From: an uncultured Dechloromonas sp.
Lineage (GTDB): Bacteria; Pseudomonadota; Gammaproteobacteria; Burkholderiales; Rhodocyclaceae
NCBI GenBank assembly: GCA_937996725.1
Contig: CALKUR010000076.1
Coordinates: 1 to 21,601, forward strand
Direction of reading: 5' to 3'
DNA length: 21,601 bases
Shown piece by piece: positions 14,684 to 21,265 of this stretch. How positions within the stretch are numbered: the stretch's first letter is position 1; every line of letters starts with the position of its first letter. The notes beneath the pieces are model-generated. The model was given only the letters and a program-made list of their open reading frames with translations. It was not told where the DNA came from and ran no database searches. A program made the position numbers and the translations under genes.

Positions 14684-15433
14684 TTAGATAGCGCAGAAGG
14701 TCAGGTCGAAGCGAATATCGCGTTCAACCTGGCGCGGACGTTGCTGGAAATCAGTTTCCATGAAGCGCAGATTCAGCGCATATTTGTTGGCACTGGTTTC
14801 CGGTGTGATCATCGGGTCGTGGATGCGGATGCGCAACATCTGGGCGTTCACACCAGCCAGCGTGCGTTGATAGCTGCCACGTGAGGCCGTATACGATTCT
14901 GGCGTGCCGCTGTCACGCAGCAGATGGAGCACAATCGAGAGGCCGTCACGCAGCGGCAGGAAGGGCTCCAGCCAGAGCTGCAGGTCGCGTTGGCGTTGTG
15001 CGGTCGGTTGATTCAACCAGAGGTGGTACGACGGGATGTCGAATTCGCTCAGGCCACCTGGAATCATCGAGCGGTTCTTGACCGACATGAGCCACTCGTT
15101 GTCACGCAGGTGTTGTCCCAGTTTGCCGGTCAGGGCGTGCAGCAGATTCAGCGCTTGGGAAATTTCATCCAGAGCAGCATCGAGTGCTTCGGTGGAGATG
15201 TTCGGGTTGTCGCGGAAAGCGGTCAGTACCTGACGCTGGCGTTCCAGTTCTTGCAGGAGTTCGGACTTCAGATCCGGACGGGCAACTTCAAGAATTTCAA
15301 AGAGGACCGTGAGTGCCGAATGGTGATCGTGTGTATCGGGTGCACCAAGGTAGTGCGCCATCCGCGAGAACAGATCTTCCAGGCGCAGCAGTGCGCGGAT
15401 GCGTTCGGTGAGCGGATATTCGTAGATCAGCAC
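14684..15433 (-). CDS. zapD: Cell division protein ZapD
   Basis: Cytosolic factor that bundles FtsZ filaments at the division ring. From GTG 15433 the protein has 249 residues, the usual ZapD length, and begins at the conserved start VLIYEYPLTERIRALLRLED. Later parts LNLLHALTGKLGQHLRDNEW, GGLSEFDIPSYHLWL and the end FMETDFQQRPRQ are typical. The frame remains open to an ATG at 15562, which would add 43 residues rich in Ser/Thr/Pro. Those codons have a lower third-position GC content than the gene and resemble nothing conserved, so I take them as leader sequence. Neither start has a good Shine-Dalgarno. yacG follows directly. Confidence 0.88.
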   Translation of the reverse strand: MLIYEYPLTERIRALLRLEDLFSRMAHYLGAPDTHDHHSALTVLFEILEVARPDLKSELLQELERQRQVLTAFRDNPNISTEALDAALDEISQALNLLHALTGKLGQHLRDNEWLMSVKNRSMIPGGLSEFDIPSYHLWLNQPTAQRQRDLQLWLEPFLPLRDGLSIVLHLLRDSGTPESYTASRGSYQRTLAGVNAQMLRIRIHDPMITPETSANKYALNLRFMETDFQQRPRQVERDIRFDLTFCAI

Positions 15434-15584
15434 GGTAGATGAGGTCGCTGTTTTCGAGGGAAGCTCAGTATGGGTGCTCAGTGTCGGATGATCGTCATTC
15501 CGAACAACCGGGGTTGCAGCGGAAATGGTCAATTCTTCGAATAATAGACCGATTTGTCGCATTTGTTACATGCCAGTGGGGTTT

Positions 15585-16223
15585 TTATTGCGCCAAAGCC
15601 AGATAAACCCGGTGGTTTGCATCTGTCTGCGCATCACGTTGTTCCGGGGTACCGCTGTTGTCGATGACCTCGGTGGCGAGCGCGAGCCGTGTTTCCCGGG
15701 GGGCTTGTGCCTGCAGGATGAGATCAGCCAGTTCGGCCGTCATCCCTTGGTCGGCACTGCGTTCCAGTAAGCGTTGTTTCTGGATTTCCGGGGGGCAATC
15801 GACAACCAGCACCCGGTCAGCTTGCTCGCGCAAAAAACCGGTTTCCGCAAAGAGGGGTATATCGGCAACCACATAGGGCGATTGTGCCCGGGCGAGCGCT
15901 TCAAGGGCCTGGCGCCGGATCATCGGGTGAAGGATTTGCTCGAGTTGCGTCTTGCGATCCGGATCACTGAAAACGAGATCGCGCAGCGCGGCGCGATTCA
16001 GCGTGCCGTCGGCATGAAAGACGTCCTCGCCAAAGGCCTTACGCAGGGCGGGCAGGGCGGCACCTTTGGCGGCGGTCAGGCTGTGAGCAATCTGGTCTGT
16101 ATCGATGACGTCGATGCCTAGCAGCTTGAGGCGGTCGGCGACGGCTGATTTGCCGGTCGCAATGCCACCCGTCAGGATGATCAGCGGCCGGTCAATGCGC
16201 AGTTCGCTGATCGGGTGATTCAT
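15585..16223 (-). CDS. coaE: Dephospho-CoA kinase
   Basis: Phosphorylates the 3'-hydroxyl of dephospho-CoA, the last step of coenzyme A synthesis. It has 212 residues, normal length. The Walker A is LTGGIATGKSAVA (GGIATGKS at 19-26), where the usual GGIGSGKS is slightly altered. VIDTDQIAHSL is the substrate-binding DAD-like region, followed by LHPMIRR and YVVADIPLFAETGF. The lid segment QRLLERSADQGMTAE precedes IDNSGT near the end. The ATG overlaps the proB stop as ATGA, so translation is coupled to proB. Confidence 0.96.
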   Translation of the reverse strand: MNHPISELRIDRPLIILTGGIATGKSAVADRLKLLGIDVIDTDQIAHSLTAAKGAALPALRKAFGEDVFHADGTLNRAALRDLVFSDPDRKTQLEQILHPMIRRQALEALARAQSPYVVADIPLFAETGFLREQADRVLVVDCPPEIQKQRLLERSADQGMTAELADLILQAQAPRETRLALATEVIDNSGTPEQRDAQTDANHRVYLALAQ

Positions 16224-17344
16224 ACAAGTACCAGGTTGTCCCGATGGATGAGCTCGGGGGCGTCCAGATAACCGAGGCGCTGCTCTATTTCGGCGCTGGG
16301 ACAGCCCGCGATACGGCGTGCCTCACTGCTGGCGTAGTTGATGAGACCACGGGCGATTTCCAGCCCGGTTTCGTCCAAGCAGGCCACGACGGCACCGCGT
16401 TCAAATTCGCCATCGACTTGTGTCACGCCAACCGGTAACAGGCTGCTCCCGGCCCGTAGTGCCTTGCTGGCACCGGCATCCAATTGAATTTTGCCAGCCA
16501 GTTGCAAGTGGTCGGCCAGCCATTGCTTGCGGGCTGCCAATGGCGGTTGGCTGGCAATCAGTAGCGTGCCCATCTGCTCACCTTTGAGTAAGCGGGGCAA
16601 AGCGTCTGTCGTGCGACCACTGGCGATGACGGTATGCGCACCACTGCGTGCAGCACGTTTAGCGGCCCAGATTTTGGTGATCATGCCACCGGTGCCGACG
16701 TGGGTGCCGCTACCACCGGCCATATGTTCATATTGTTCGTCACCCGCCGCGCCCTGGCTAACCAGCGTGGCACTGGCATCTTTGCGCGGATCAGCCGTGT
16801 AGAGGCCATCCTGATCGGTCAGGATGATGAGTGCATCGGCTTCGATCAGGTTCGCGACCAGCGCGCCCAGCGTGTCGTTGTCACCGAACCGGATTTCGTC
16901 GGTGGCGACGGTGTCGTTCTCGTTGATGATGGGTAGGACACCCAGGTCGAGTAGTGCGCTGAGTGTTGCGCGCGCATTCAAATATCGTGTGCGGTCGGCG
17001 AGATCTTCATGCGTGAGCAGAATCTGTGCCGTGCGAATGCCGTGGGCACCAAATGCCTGCTGATAGGTTTGTGCTAGCCCCATCTGTCCAACGGCGGCGG
17101 CCGCTTGTAATTCGGGAATGCTGCCGGGGCGCTTAGTCCAGCCGAGTTGTTGCATGCCACAGGCGATAGCACCCGAGGACACGAGCAGCAGGCGTTTGCC
17201 ACCGGCGGCGAGTGTGGCCATCTGCTTTGCCCAGCTGTTGATAGCGTCGAGATCGAGCCCGGTGCCGTTGTTGGTGATCAGCGCGCTACCGATCTTGACG
17301 ACCAGCGTGCGCGCATCCACCAGCGATTGACGCGTGTTAGTCAT
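16220..17344 (-). CDS. proB: Glutamate 5-kinase
   Basis: First step of proline synthesis, phosphorylating glutamate to gamma-glutamyl phosphate. The 374 residues comprise an amino-acid kinase domain and a C-terminal PUA domain, as in the full-length bacterial enzyme. Visible motifs are TLVVKIGSALITN, LLLVSSGAIACGM, VLPIINENDTVA, IRFGDNDTLGALVA, LIILTDQDGLYT and GTGGMITKIWAA; the PUA part includes LLPVGVTQVDGEFERG and GLINYASSEARRI. The ATG at 17344 is chosen because it begins MTNTRQSLVDARTLVVKIGS. The open frame upstream lies inside obgE. It overlaps obgE by 8 bases and coaE by 4, indicating coupled translation. proA is not in the window. Confidence 0.97.
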   Translation of the reverse strand: MTNTRQSLVDARTLVVKIGSALITNNGTGLDLDAINSWAKQMATLAAGGKRLLLVSSGAIACGMQQLGWTKRPGSIPELQAAAAVGQMGLAQTYQQAFGAHGIRTAQILLTHEDLADRTRYLNARATLSALLDLGVLPIINENDTVATDEIRFGDNDTLGALVANLIEADALIILTDQDGLYTADPRKDASATLVSQGAAGDEQYEHMAGGSGTHVGTGGMITKIWAAKRAARSGAHTVIASGRTTDALPRLLKGEQMGTLLIASQPPLAARKQWLADHLQLAGKIQLDAGASKALRAGSSLLPVGVTQVDGEFERGAVVACLDETGLEIARGLINYASSEARRIAGCPSAEIEQRLGYLDAPELIHRDNLVLV

Positions 17345-18476
17345 CGCCGCCCTCGTGAACCTTATCGAGATCGGTATCTTCATCGATGTACACCGTTTCG
17401 CCATCGGGCTGTACATCACGGATATCGTTTTCCGTATGCACGGGCAAGGCGGGCGGCATCGCGTCCAACGCATCCTGAATGGCGAAGATCAGGGGCTTCG
17501 TGCCGTCACCGTTAATGGCGGCGATGCTGAAATGACGATCGGCTTTGCCGCCGGCCTTTTTGAATTTTTTCAGGAAGTCGTCGATGCGTTTCTGACGCTC
17601 TTCTTCGGGGATCAGATCCAGTTTGTTTAGGATCAACCAACGAGGCTTCTCAGCCAACGTGGGATCGTATTTCTCTAGTTCGCTGGCGATGGCAATCGCA
17701 TCGTGGACAGGGTCCGCTTCGGGATCGAAGGGGGCCAGATCGACGAGATGCATGATCAGTCGTGTGCGCGCCAGATGGCGCAGGAAGCGGTGGCCGAGAC
17801 CGGCACCTTCGGCGGCACCTTCGATCACGCCGGGGATATCGGCAATGACGAAACTGCGGTTTTCATCGGTCCGCACCACGCCCAGGTTGGGGTGGAGTGT
17901 GGTGAAAGGATAGTCGGCGACCTTGGGTTTGGCGGCCGAGACCGAGCGAATGAAGGTACTCTTGCCGGCGTTAGGCAGACCCAGCAGGCCGACATCGGCC
18001 AATACTTTGAGTTCCAGTTTGAGCATGCGCTCTTCGCCGGGCGTACCGCGGGTAAATTGACGGGGTGCGCGGTTGATACTCGACTTGAAGTGAATGTTGC
18101 CGAGGCCGCCTTTGCCGCCCTGCGCAACCAGCACTTTTTTGCCGTCAGTGTTGAGGTCGTGCAGTACGACACCCGTTTCATAATCGGAAATGACGGTACC
18201 GACCGGCATGCGTAGGGTGATGTCGTCAGCACCAGCACCGTAGCATTCGGCGCTCATACCGTTCTGGCCATTACGAGCCAGAAACTTACGCGTGTAACGG
18301 AATTCGACGAGCGTGTTGATGTTACGGTCGGCCACGGCCCAGACGCTGCCGCCTTTGCCGCCGTCACCACCGCTGGGGCCGCCACGGGGAACATATTTTT
18401 CACGGCGGAATGCGGCGCAGCCATCGCCACCCTTGCCGGCGAGGACTTCGATACGCGCTTCGTCAATAAATTTCAT
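17337..18476 (-). CDS. obgE: Obg-family GTPase (CgtA)
   Basis: Essential GTPase that acts in assembly of the large ribosomal subunit and the stress response. It has 379 residues. The glycine-rich Obg fold (1-158) has the repeated GGxGGxG pattern (GKGGDG, RGGPSGGDGGKGGSVW, GGKGGLGN). The G domain follows with G1 GLPNAGKS (166-173), switch I YPFTTLHPNLGV, G3 DIPGVIEGA (from 213) and G4 NKLD (284-287). The C-terminal tail is acidic (about 350-379), as in many proteobacterial Obg proteins. The start is the family-standard MKFIDEARIEVLAGKGGDG. It lies downstream of rplU-rpmA, separated by a hairpin terminator. Confidence 0.97.
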   Translation of the reverse strand: MKFIDEARIEVLAGKGGDGCAAFRREKYVPRGGPSGGDGGKGGSVWAVADRNINTLVEFRYTRKFLARNGQNGMSAECYGAGADDITLRMPVGTVISDYETGVVLHDLNTDGKKVLVAQGGKGGLGNIHFKSSINRAPRQFTRGTPGEERMLKLELKVLADVGLLGLPNAGKSTFIRSVSAAKPKVADYPFTTLHPNLGVVRTDENRSFVIADIPGVIEGAAEGAGLGHRFLRHLARTRLIMHLVDLAPFDPEADPVHDAIAIASELEKYDPTLAEKPRWLILNKLDLIPEEERQKRIDDFLKKFKKAGGKADRHFSIAAINGDGTKPLIFAIQDALDAMPPALPVHTENDIRDVQPDGETVYIDEDTDLDKVHEGGDD

Positions 18477-18490
18477 AGGTGTTCTGCTAA

Positions 18491-18522
18491 AGAAAAAGCC
18501 CTACCGGTAAGGATAGGGCTTT
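18491..18522 (-). terminator. Terminator between rpmA and obgE
   Basis: On the minus strand AAAGCCCTA pairs with TAGGGCTTT around a loop of about ten bases, followed by a run of five T. The 9-bp stem lies inside the 82-base gap after rpmA. It should lower transcription from rplU-rpmA into obgE-proB-coaE rather than separate them entirely, since no strong second promoter is evident. Confidence 0.8.
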
Positions 18523-18532
18523 AATGTGTCGA

Positions 18533-18547
18533 CGGGCAAGATGCCCG
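18533..18547. repeat. Second hairpin in the rpmA-obgE gap
   Basis: CGGGCA-AGA-TGCCCG, a perfect 6-bp stem with a 3-base loop, located between the rpmA stop and the terminator. It has no T run. It could protect the 3' end of the ribosomal-protein message or pair alternatively with the terminator region. Confidence 0.5.
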
Positions 18548-18558
18548 ACAGACACGAG

Positions 18559-18819
18559 TTACTGTGCCGGCTGAATGACAACCGTGCGGCGCTTCTGTTC
18601 GCCCTTGATGGTGAACTTGACGGTGCCGTCGATCAGCGCGAACAGGGTGTGATCCTTGCCCATGCCGACGTTGTCGCCCGGGTGGAACTCGGTACCGCGC
18701 TGGCGAACGATGATGTTGCCGGCTTTAACCAGTTGACCGCCGTAGCGCTTAACGCCAAGTCGTTTGGCTTCTGAGTCGCGGCCGTTACGTGAACTACCGC
18801 CTGCTTTTTTGTGTGCCAT
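18559..18819 (-). CDS. rpmA: 50S ribosomal protein L27
   Basis: Component of the large subunit near the peptidyl-transferase centre. It has 86 residues, with the canonical start MAHKKAGGSSRNGRDSEAKR and LGVKRYGGQLVKAGNIIVRQ followed by FHPGDNVGMGKDHTLFAL. The N-terminus begins directly with AHKKAGG and has no Firmicutes-type cleaved extension. AAGGAG upstream on the minus strand is a clear ribosome-binding site. It lies 26 bases downstream of rplU in the usual rplU-rpmA order. Confidence 0.99.
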   Translation of the reverse strand: MAHKKAGGSSRNGRDSEAKRLGVKRYGGQLVKAGNIIVRQRGTEFHPGDNVGMGKDHTLFALIDGTVKFTIKGEQKRRTVVIQPAQ

Positions 18820-18845
18820 GTGTGAGGCTCCTTAGCTTGACCGGA

Positions 18846-19157
18846 TTAGCCTGCGATCGTGTCGATCTGCAGTTCGGTGTAATTCTGACGATGACCCTGA
18901 TGCTTCTGGTAGTGCTTACGACGGCGCATTTTGAAAATGCGGACCTTGTCGTGGCGACCCTGGCTCAGAACCGTGGCCGAGACGCTCGCACCTGCCACCA
19001 GCGGCGCACCGATTTTCACGGCTTCGCCTTCGCCGACCATGAGAACCTGGTCGAGGGTGATCTTGGTGCCAACTTCTGCCGGTATCTGTTCTACTTTAAT
19101 TTTTTCACCTGCGGCAACGCGATACTGCTTGCCACCGGTTTTTATGACCGCGTACAT
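18846..19157 (-). CDS. rplU: 50S ribosomal protein L21
   Basis: Large-subunit protein that binds 23S rRNA. It has 103 residues, exactly the usual length, starting MYAVIKTGGKQYRVAAGEKI and ending with the basic KMRRRKHYQKHQGHRQNYTE segment. The ATG at 19157 is preceded by TTTGGAG. The frame extends 12 codons further upstream, but those codons precede the conserved start. A sigma-70 promoter at 19193-19221 puts +1 about 29 bases before the ATG. First gene of the minus-strand ribosomal/obgE run. Confidence 0.99.
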   Translation of the reverse strand: MYAVIKTGGKQYRVAAGEKIKVEQIPAEVGTKITLDQVLMVGEGEAVKIGAPLVAGASVSATVLSQGRHDKVRIFKMRRRKHYQKHQGHRQNYTELQIDTIAG

Positions 19158-19192
19158 GTTGGACTCCAAAGGGATATTGCAAAGAACTCCCA

Positions 19193-19221
19193 AGTTTACG
19201 TAAAAAATCCTTTGTTGTCAA
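19193..19221 (-). promoter_or_regulatory. Sigma-70 promoter of rplU-rpmA
   Basis: On the minus strand TTGACA (19216-19221, full consensus) and TAAACT (19193-19198) are separated by exactly 17 bases. The predicted start is near 19186, giving a leader of about 29 bases with the TTTGGAG ribosome-binding site. Confidence 0.82.
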
Positions 19222-19249
19222 AGTGTTTGCCCTGCCCAAGCGCTTTTCC

Positions 19250-19278
19250 TTGACTGAACCGCCCAGCGCCCGTAAATT
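19250..19278 (+). promoter_or_regulatory. Sigma-70 promoter of ispB
   Basis: TTGACT (19250-19255) and TAAATT (19273-19278) are separated by exactly 17 bases. Predicted start is near 19285, about 27 bases before the GTG. It stands back to back with the rplU promoter, with 28 bases between the two -35 boxes. Confidence 0.75.
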
Positions 19279-19311
19279 CGCGCTTTATTTGCCTTTTAAC
19301 CGGTTTACCGC

Positions 19312-20301
19312 GTGACTTCCAGCCCCAGCCAACCCCCCAAGCCCCTATTTGCTGAATTGATTGCCGAAGATATGCGGCAAATGGATGAAGTGATCCGTGC
19401 ATCGCTGTATTCCGAGGTGGCGCTGGTCCGGCAAGTTTCCGAGTACATTATTCACAGTGGTGGTAAACGGTTGCGTCCGGCGCTCCTGCTGCTGACGGCC
19501 GGTGCCTGTGGCGCGGTGGGTCAGCAAGCCCGGATTCTGGCAGCGGTAGTGGAATTTATTCATACTGCAACGCTGTTGCACGACGATGTGGTGGATGAAT
19601 CGAGCCTGCGTCGTGGCCGGGAAACGGCGAACGAGCTGTTCGGCAATGCCGCCAGCGTGCTGGTGGGCGATTTCCTCTATTCCCGTGCTTTCCAGATGAT
19701 GGTGTCGGTGGGGCGGATGCGGGTGATGGAAGTACTGTCGGAAGCGACGAATGTGATTGCCGAGGGCGAAGTGTTGCAGCTGATGAACTGCCACGATGCC
19801 GATGTGAACGAAGAACGTTACTTGCAGGTCATTCGCTACAAGACGGCCAAGTTGTTTGAAGCCGCTGCCCGCCTAGGGGGCGTGCTGGCGGATGTCACCC
19901 CGGCGCAGGAAGATGGTCTGGCCCGCTATGGCATGCATCTGGGCACGGCCTTCCAGATCATCGATGACGTGCTGGATTACTCCGGCAATGAAGCCGACAC
20001 CGGTAAACACCTGGGTGACGATCTGGCCGAAGGGAAGCCGACATTGCCGCTGATTTATGCGCGGGATCGCGGCACACCGGAGATTGCAGCGGCAATCCGT
20101 AAGGCCATTGAATCTGGTGGCCTTGAAGAGTTCGATGCAGTGTTGCAGGCGGTGCATGCCAGTGGTGCGCTGGACGCAGCGCGAGAAGCGGCGCGTAATG
20201 AAGCAGCGCTGGCACGCAATGCTCTGGCCGATCTGCCGGATTCGATATACAAGCAGGCGTTGATCGAGCTCGCCGATTTTGCCGTTGCGCGAAGCCACTA
20301 A
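19312..20301 (+). CDS. ispB: Polyprenyl (octaprenyl) diphosphate synthase
   Basis: Builds the long isoprenoid side chain of ubiquinone from FPP and IPP. It has 329 residues. IHSGGKRLRP (about 47-56) binds IPP; the first aspartate-rich motif is LLHDDVVDESSLRRG (DDVVD at 91-95) and the second is FQIIDDVLDYSG (DDVLD at 218-222). Further family signs are NELFGNAASVLVGDFLYSRA and GDDLAEGKPTLPLIYA. It starts with GTG at 19312; no strong Shine-Dalgarno is visible. The chain length is inferred from gene context (next to rplU in beta/gammaproteobacteria) and could be another value. It fits functionally with the UbiH-type hydroxylase at 8220, though the two are unlinked transcriptionally. Confidence 0.95.
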   Translation: MTSSPSQPPKPLFAELIAEDMRQMDEVIRASLYSEVALVRQVSEYIIHSGGKRLRPALLLLTAGACGAVGQQARILAAVVEFIHTATLLHDDVVDESSLRRGRETANELFGNAASVLVGDFLYSRAFQMMVSVGRMRVMEVLSEATNVIAEGEVLQLMNCHDADVNEERYLQVIRYKTAKLFEAAARLGGVLADVTPAQEDGLARYGMHLGTAFQIIDDVLDYSGNEADTGKHLGDDLAEGKPTLPLIYARDRGTPEIAAAIRKAIESGGLEEFDAVLQAVHASGALDAAREAARNEAALARNALADLPDSIYKQALIELADFAVARSH

Positions 20302-20315
20302 ATCGGGAGGCGACT

Positions 20316-20672
20316 ATGGATCACCTAGGTTTCATCGAGTTAATGGGCGAATGGGGCGATGCCCTGGGCGTCGCGGTCATCGTGTTGGGCGTGCTCTGGG
20401 GAATGATTCGGTTTCCGCTGGATCTGAGTCGGCAGGGTGTGGATTACGCCTATAAAATGGTGCGCAACCAGATCACCCGCACGCTGCTGCTGGGGCTGGA
20501 AGTACTGGTGGCGGCAGACATTATCCGTACCGTGGCCGTGAGCCCCACGCTCTTGAGTGTGGCCGTGTTGGCGGCGATTGTGGCGATCCGAACCTTTTTG
20601 AGCTGGTCGCTGATTCTGGAAATGGAAGGCCGTTGGCCCTGGCAGAAGGACGCTCAGGGCGCTAAGCCCTAA
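20316..20672 (+). CDS. DUF1622-like small membrane protein
   Basis: A 118-residue inner-membrane protein, probably with three membrane segments: about 17-33 (LGVAVIVLGVLWGMIRF), about 58-72 and about 79-98. The middle section has the pattern LLLGLEVLVAADIIRTVAV followed by IRTFLSWSLILEMEGRWPW, which matches what I recall of the DUF1622 family, whose function is unknown. The ribosome-binding site GGGAGG is clear at 20305-20310. It lies 14 bases after ispB and is probably co-transcribed with it. Its stop is 15 bases from the convergent cytochrome gene. Confidence 0.85.
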   Translation: MDHLGFIELMGEWGDALGVAVIVLGVLWGMIRFPLDLSRQGVDYAYKMVRNQITRTLLLGLEVLVAADIIRTVAVSPTLLSVAVLAAIVAIRTFLSWSLILEMEGRWPWQKDAQGAKP

Positions 20673-20687
20673 GGCTTGGCAGGGTCG

Positions 20688-21131
20688 TTACTGCCGGCTG
20701 GCCGCGGCTTTTTTCAGTCGCTCCGCCTGGCGTTTTTCGCCATCTAGTCTGGCGGCTTTGACGTTCGCTTCAGTCGGTTCAGGGAATTTGCCGCCGGCGA
20801 GGCTGGCCATATAGACCACGGCTCGGGCAACCTCGATATCGTAAAGCTCCGGTGCGCCGCCTTTAGGGGGCATCATTCGAACGCCGGTGAGGGCGCTTCC
20901 GACCAGATCTCCATAACCTTCGGTAATCAGCGGTGTCCAAGCGTGTTTGTTACCGGCGCGGGGAGCACCGGCGAGACCATGCCCATGGCAGGTGATGCAG
21001 ACCGCTTTGTAGGTTTGTTCGCCGCTCATGGCCGCCTTGCCAAAACGATGCGGTTCGGCGGCCTGGCTTGTACTGGCGAGAAGTGTCATGGTCAGTGCGG
21101 TGGCTAAGTGCCATAGGGAAGAAGTCTGCAT
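20688..21131 (-). CDS. Periplasmic class I c-type cytochrome (c5-like)
   Basis: An electron carrier of 147 residues with signal peptide ending TSQA|AEP. One haem-binding site, Cys45-Ile-Thr-Cys48-His49 (AVCITCHGHG), is preceded by the helix SGEQTYKAV. The downstream AGAPRAGNK and GVRMMPPKGG carry the likely axial Met (86 or 87). The order and the xMPPKGG motif are those of small c5/c4-type cytochromes. After the terminal helix (ARAVVYMASLAGG) there is an unusual charged, lysine-rich tail of about 35 residues (EANVKAARLDGEKRQAERLK). The electron partner is unknown. It is a single gene, convergent with the DUF1622-like gene. Confidence 0.9.
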   Translation of the reverse strand: MQTSSLWHLATALTMTLLASTSQAAEPHRFGKAAMSGEQTYKAVCITCHGHGLAGAPRAGNKHAWTPLITEGYGDLVGSALTGVRMMPPKGGAPELYDIEVARAVVYMASLAGGKFPEPTEANVKAARLDGEKRQAERLKKAAASRQ

Positions 21132-21265
21132 GAAAGGGCATCCTGTGCGATATTTTCACCAGCATAGCTCAGCCCTTGCGGCTTAGGCTTATTAAAGGCT
21201 TAATAGCGATATGGCGTTAACCCTAACGTGTTCTATTTGTTCTGTCGGGATTCAAGGAGTCTAAG

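Noticed and set aside
17345..17473. N-terminal extension of proB by 43 codons
   Set aside because: It lies inside obgE in another frame; the start MTNTRQSLVDARTLVVKIGS gives the normal family N-terminus.
20652..20690. Possible terminator between the DUF1622-like gene and the cytochrome gene
   Set aside because: Only a 5-bp stem (AGGGC/GCCCT) with no T run; too weak to call.
21187..21207. AT-rich imperfect inverted repeat (GCTTATTAA / TTAATAGC) upstream of the BamE-like gene
   Set aside because: It has a one-base bulge and low complexity, and I could not place a promoter around it. It may be chance.
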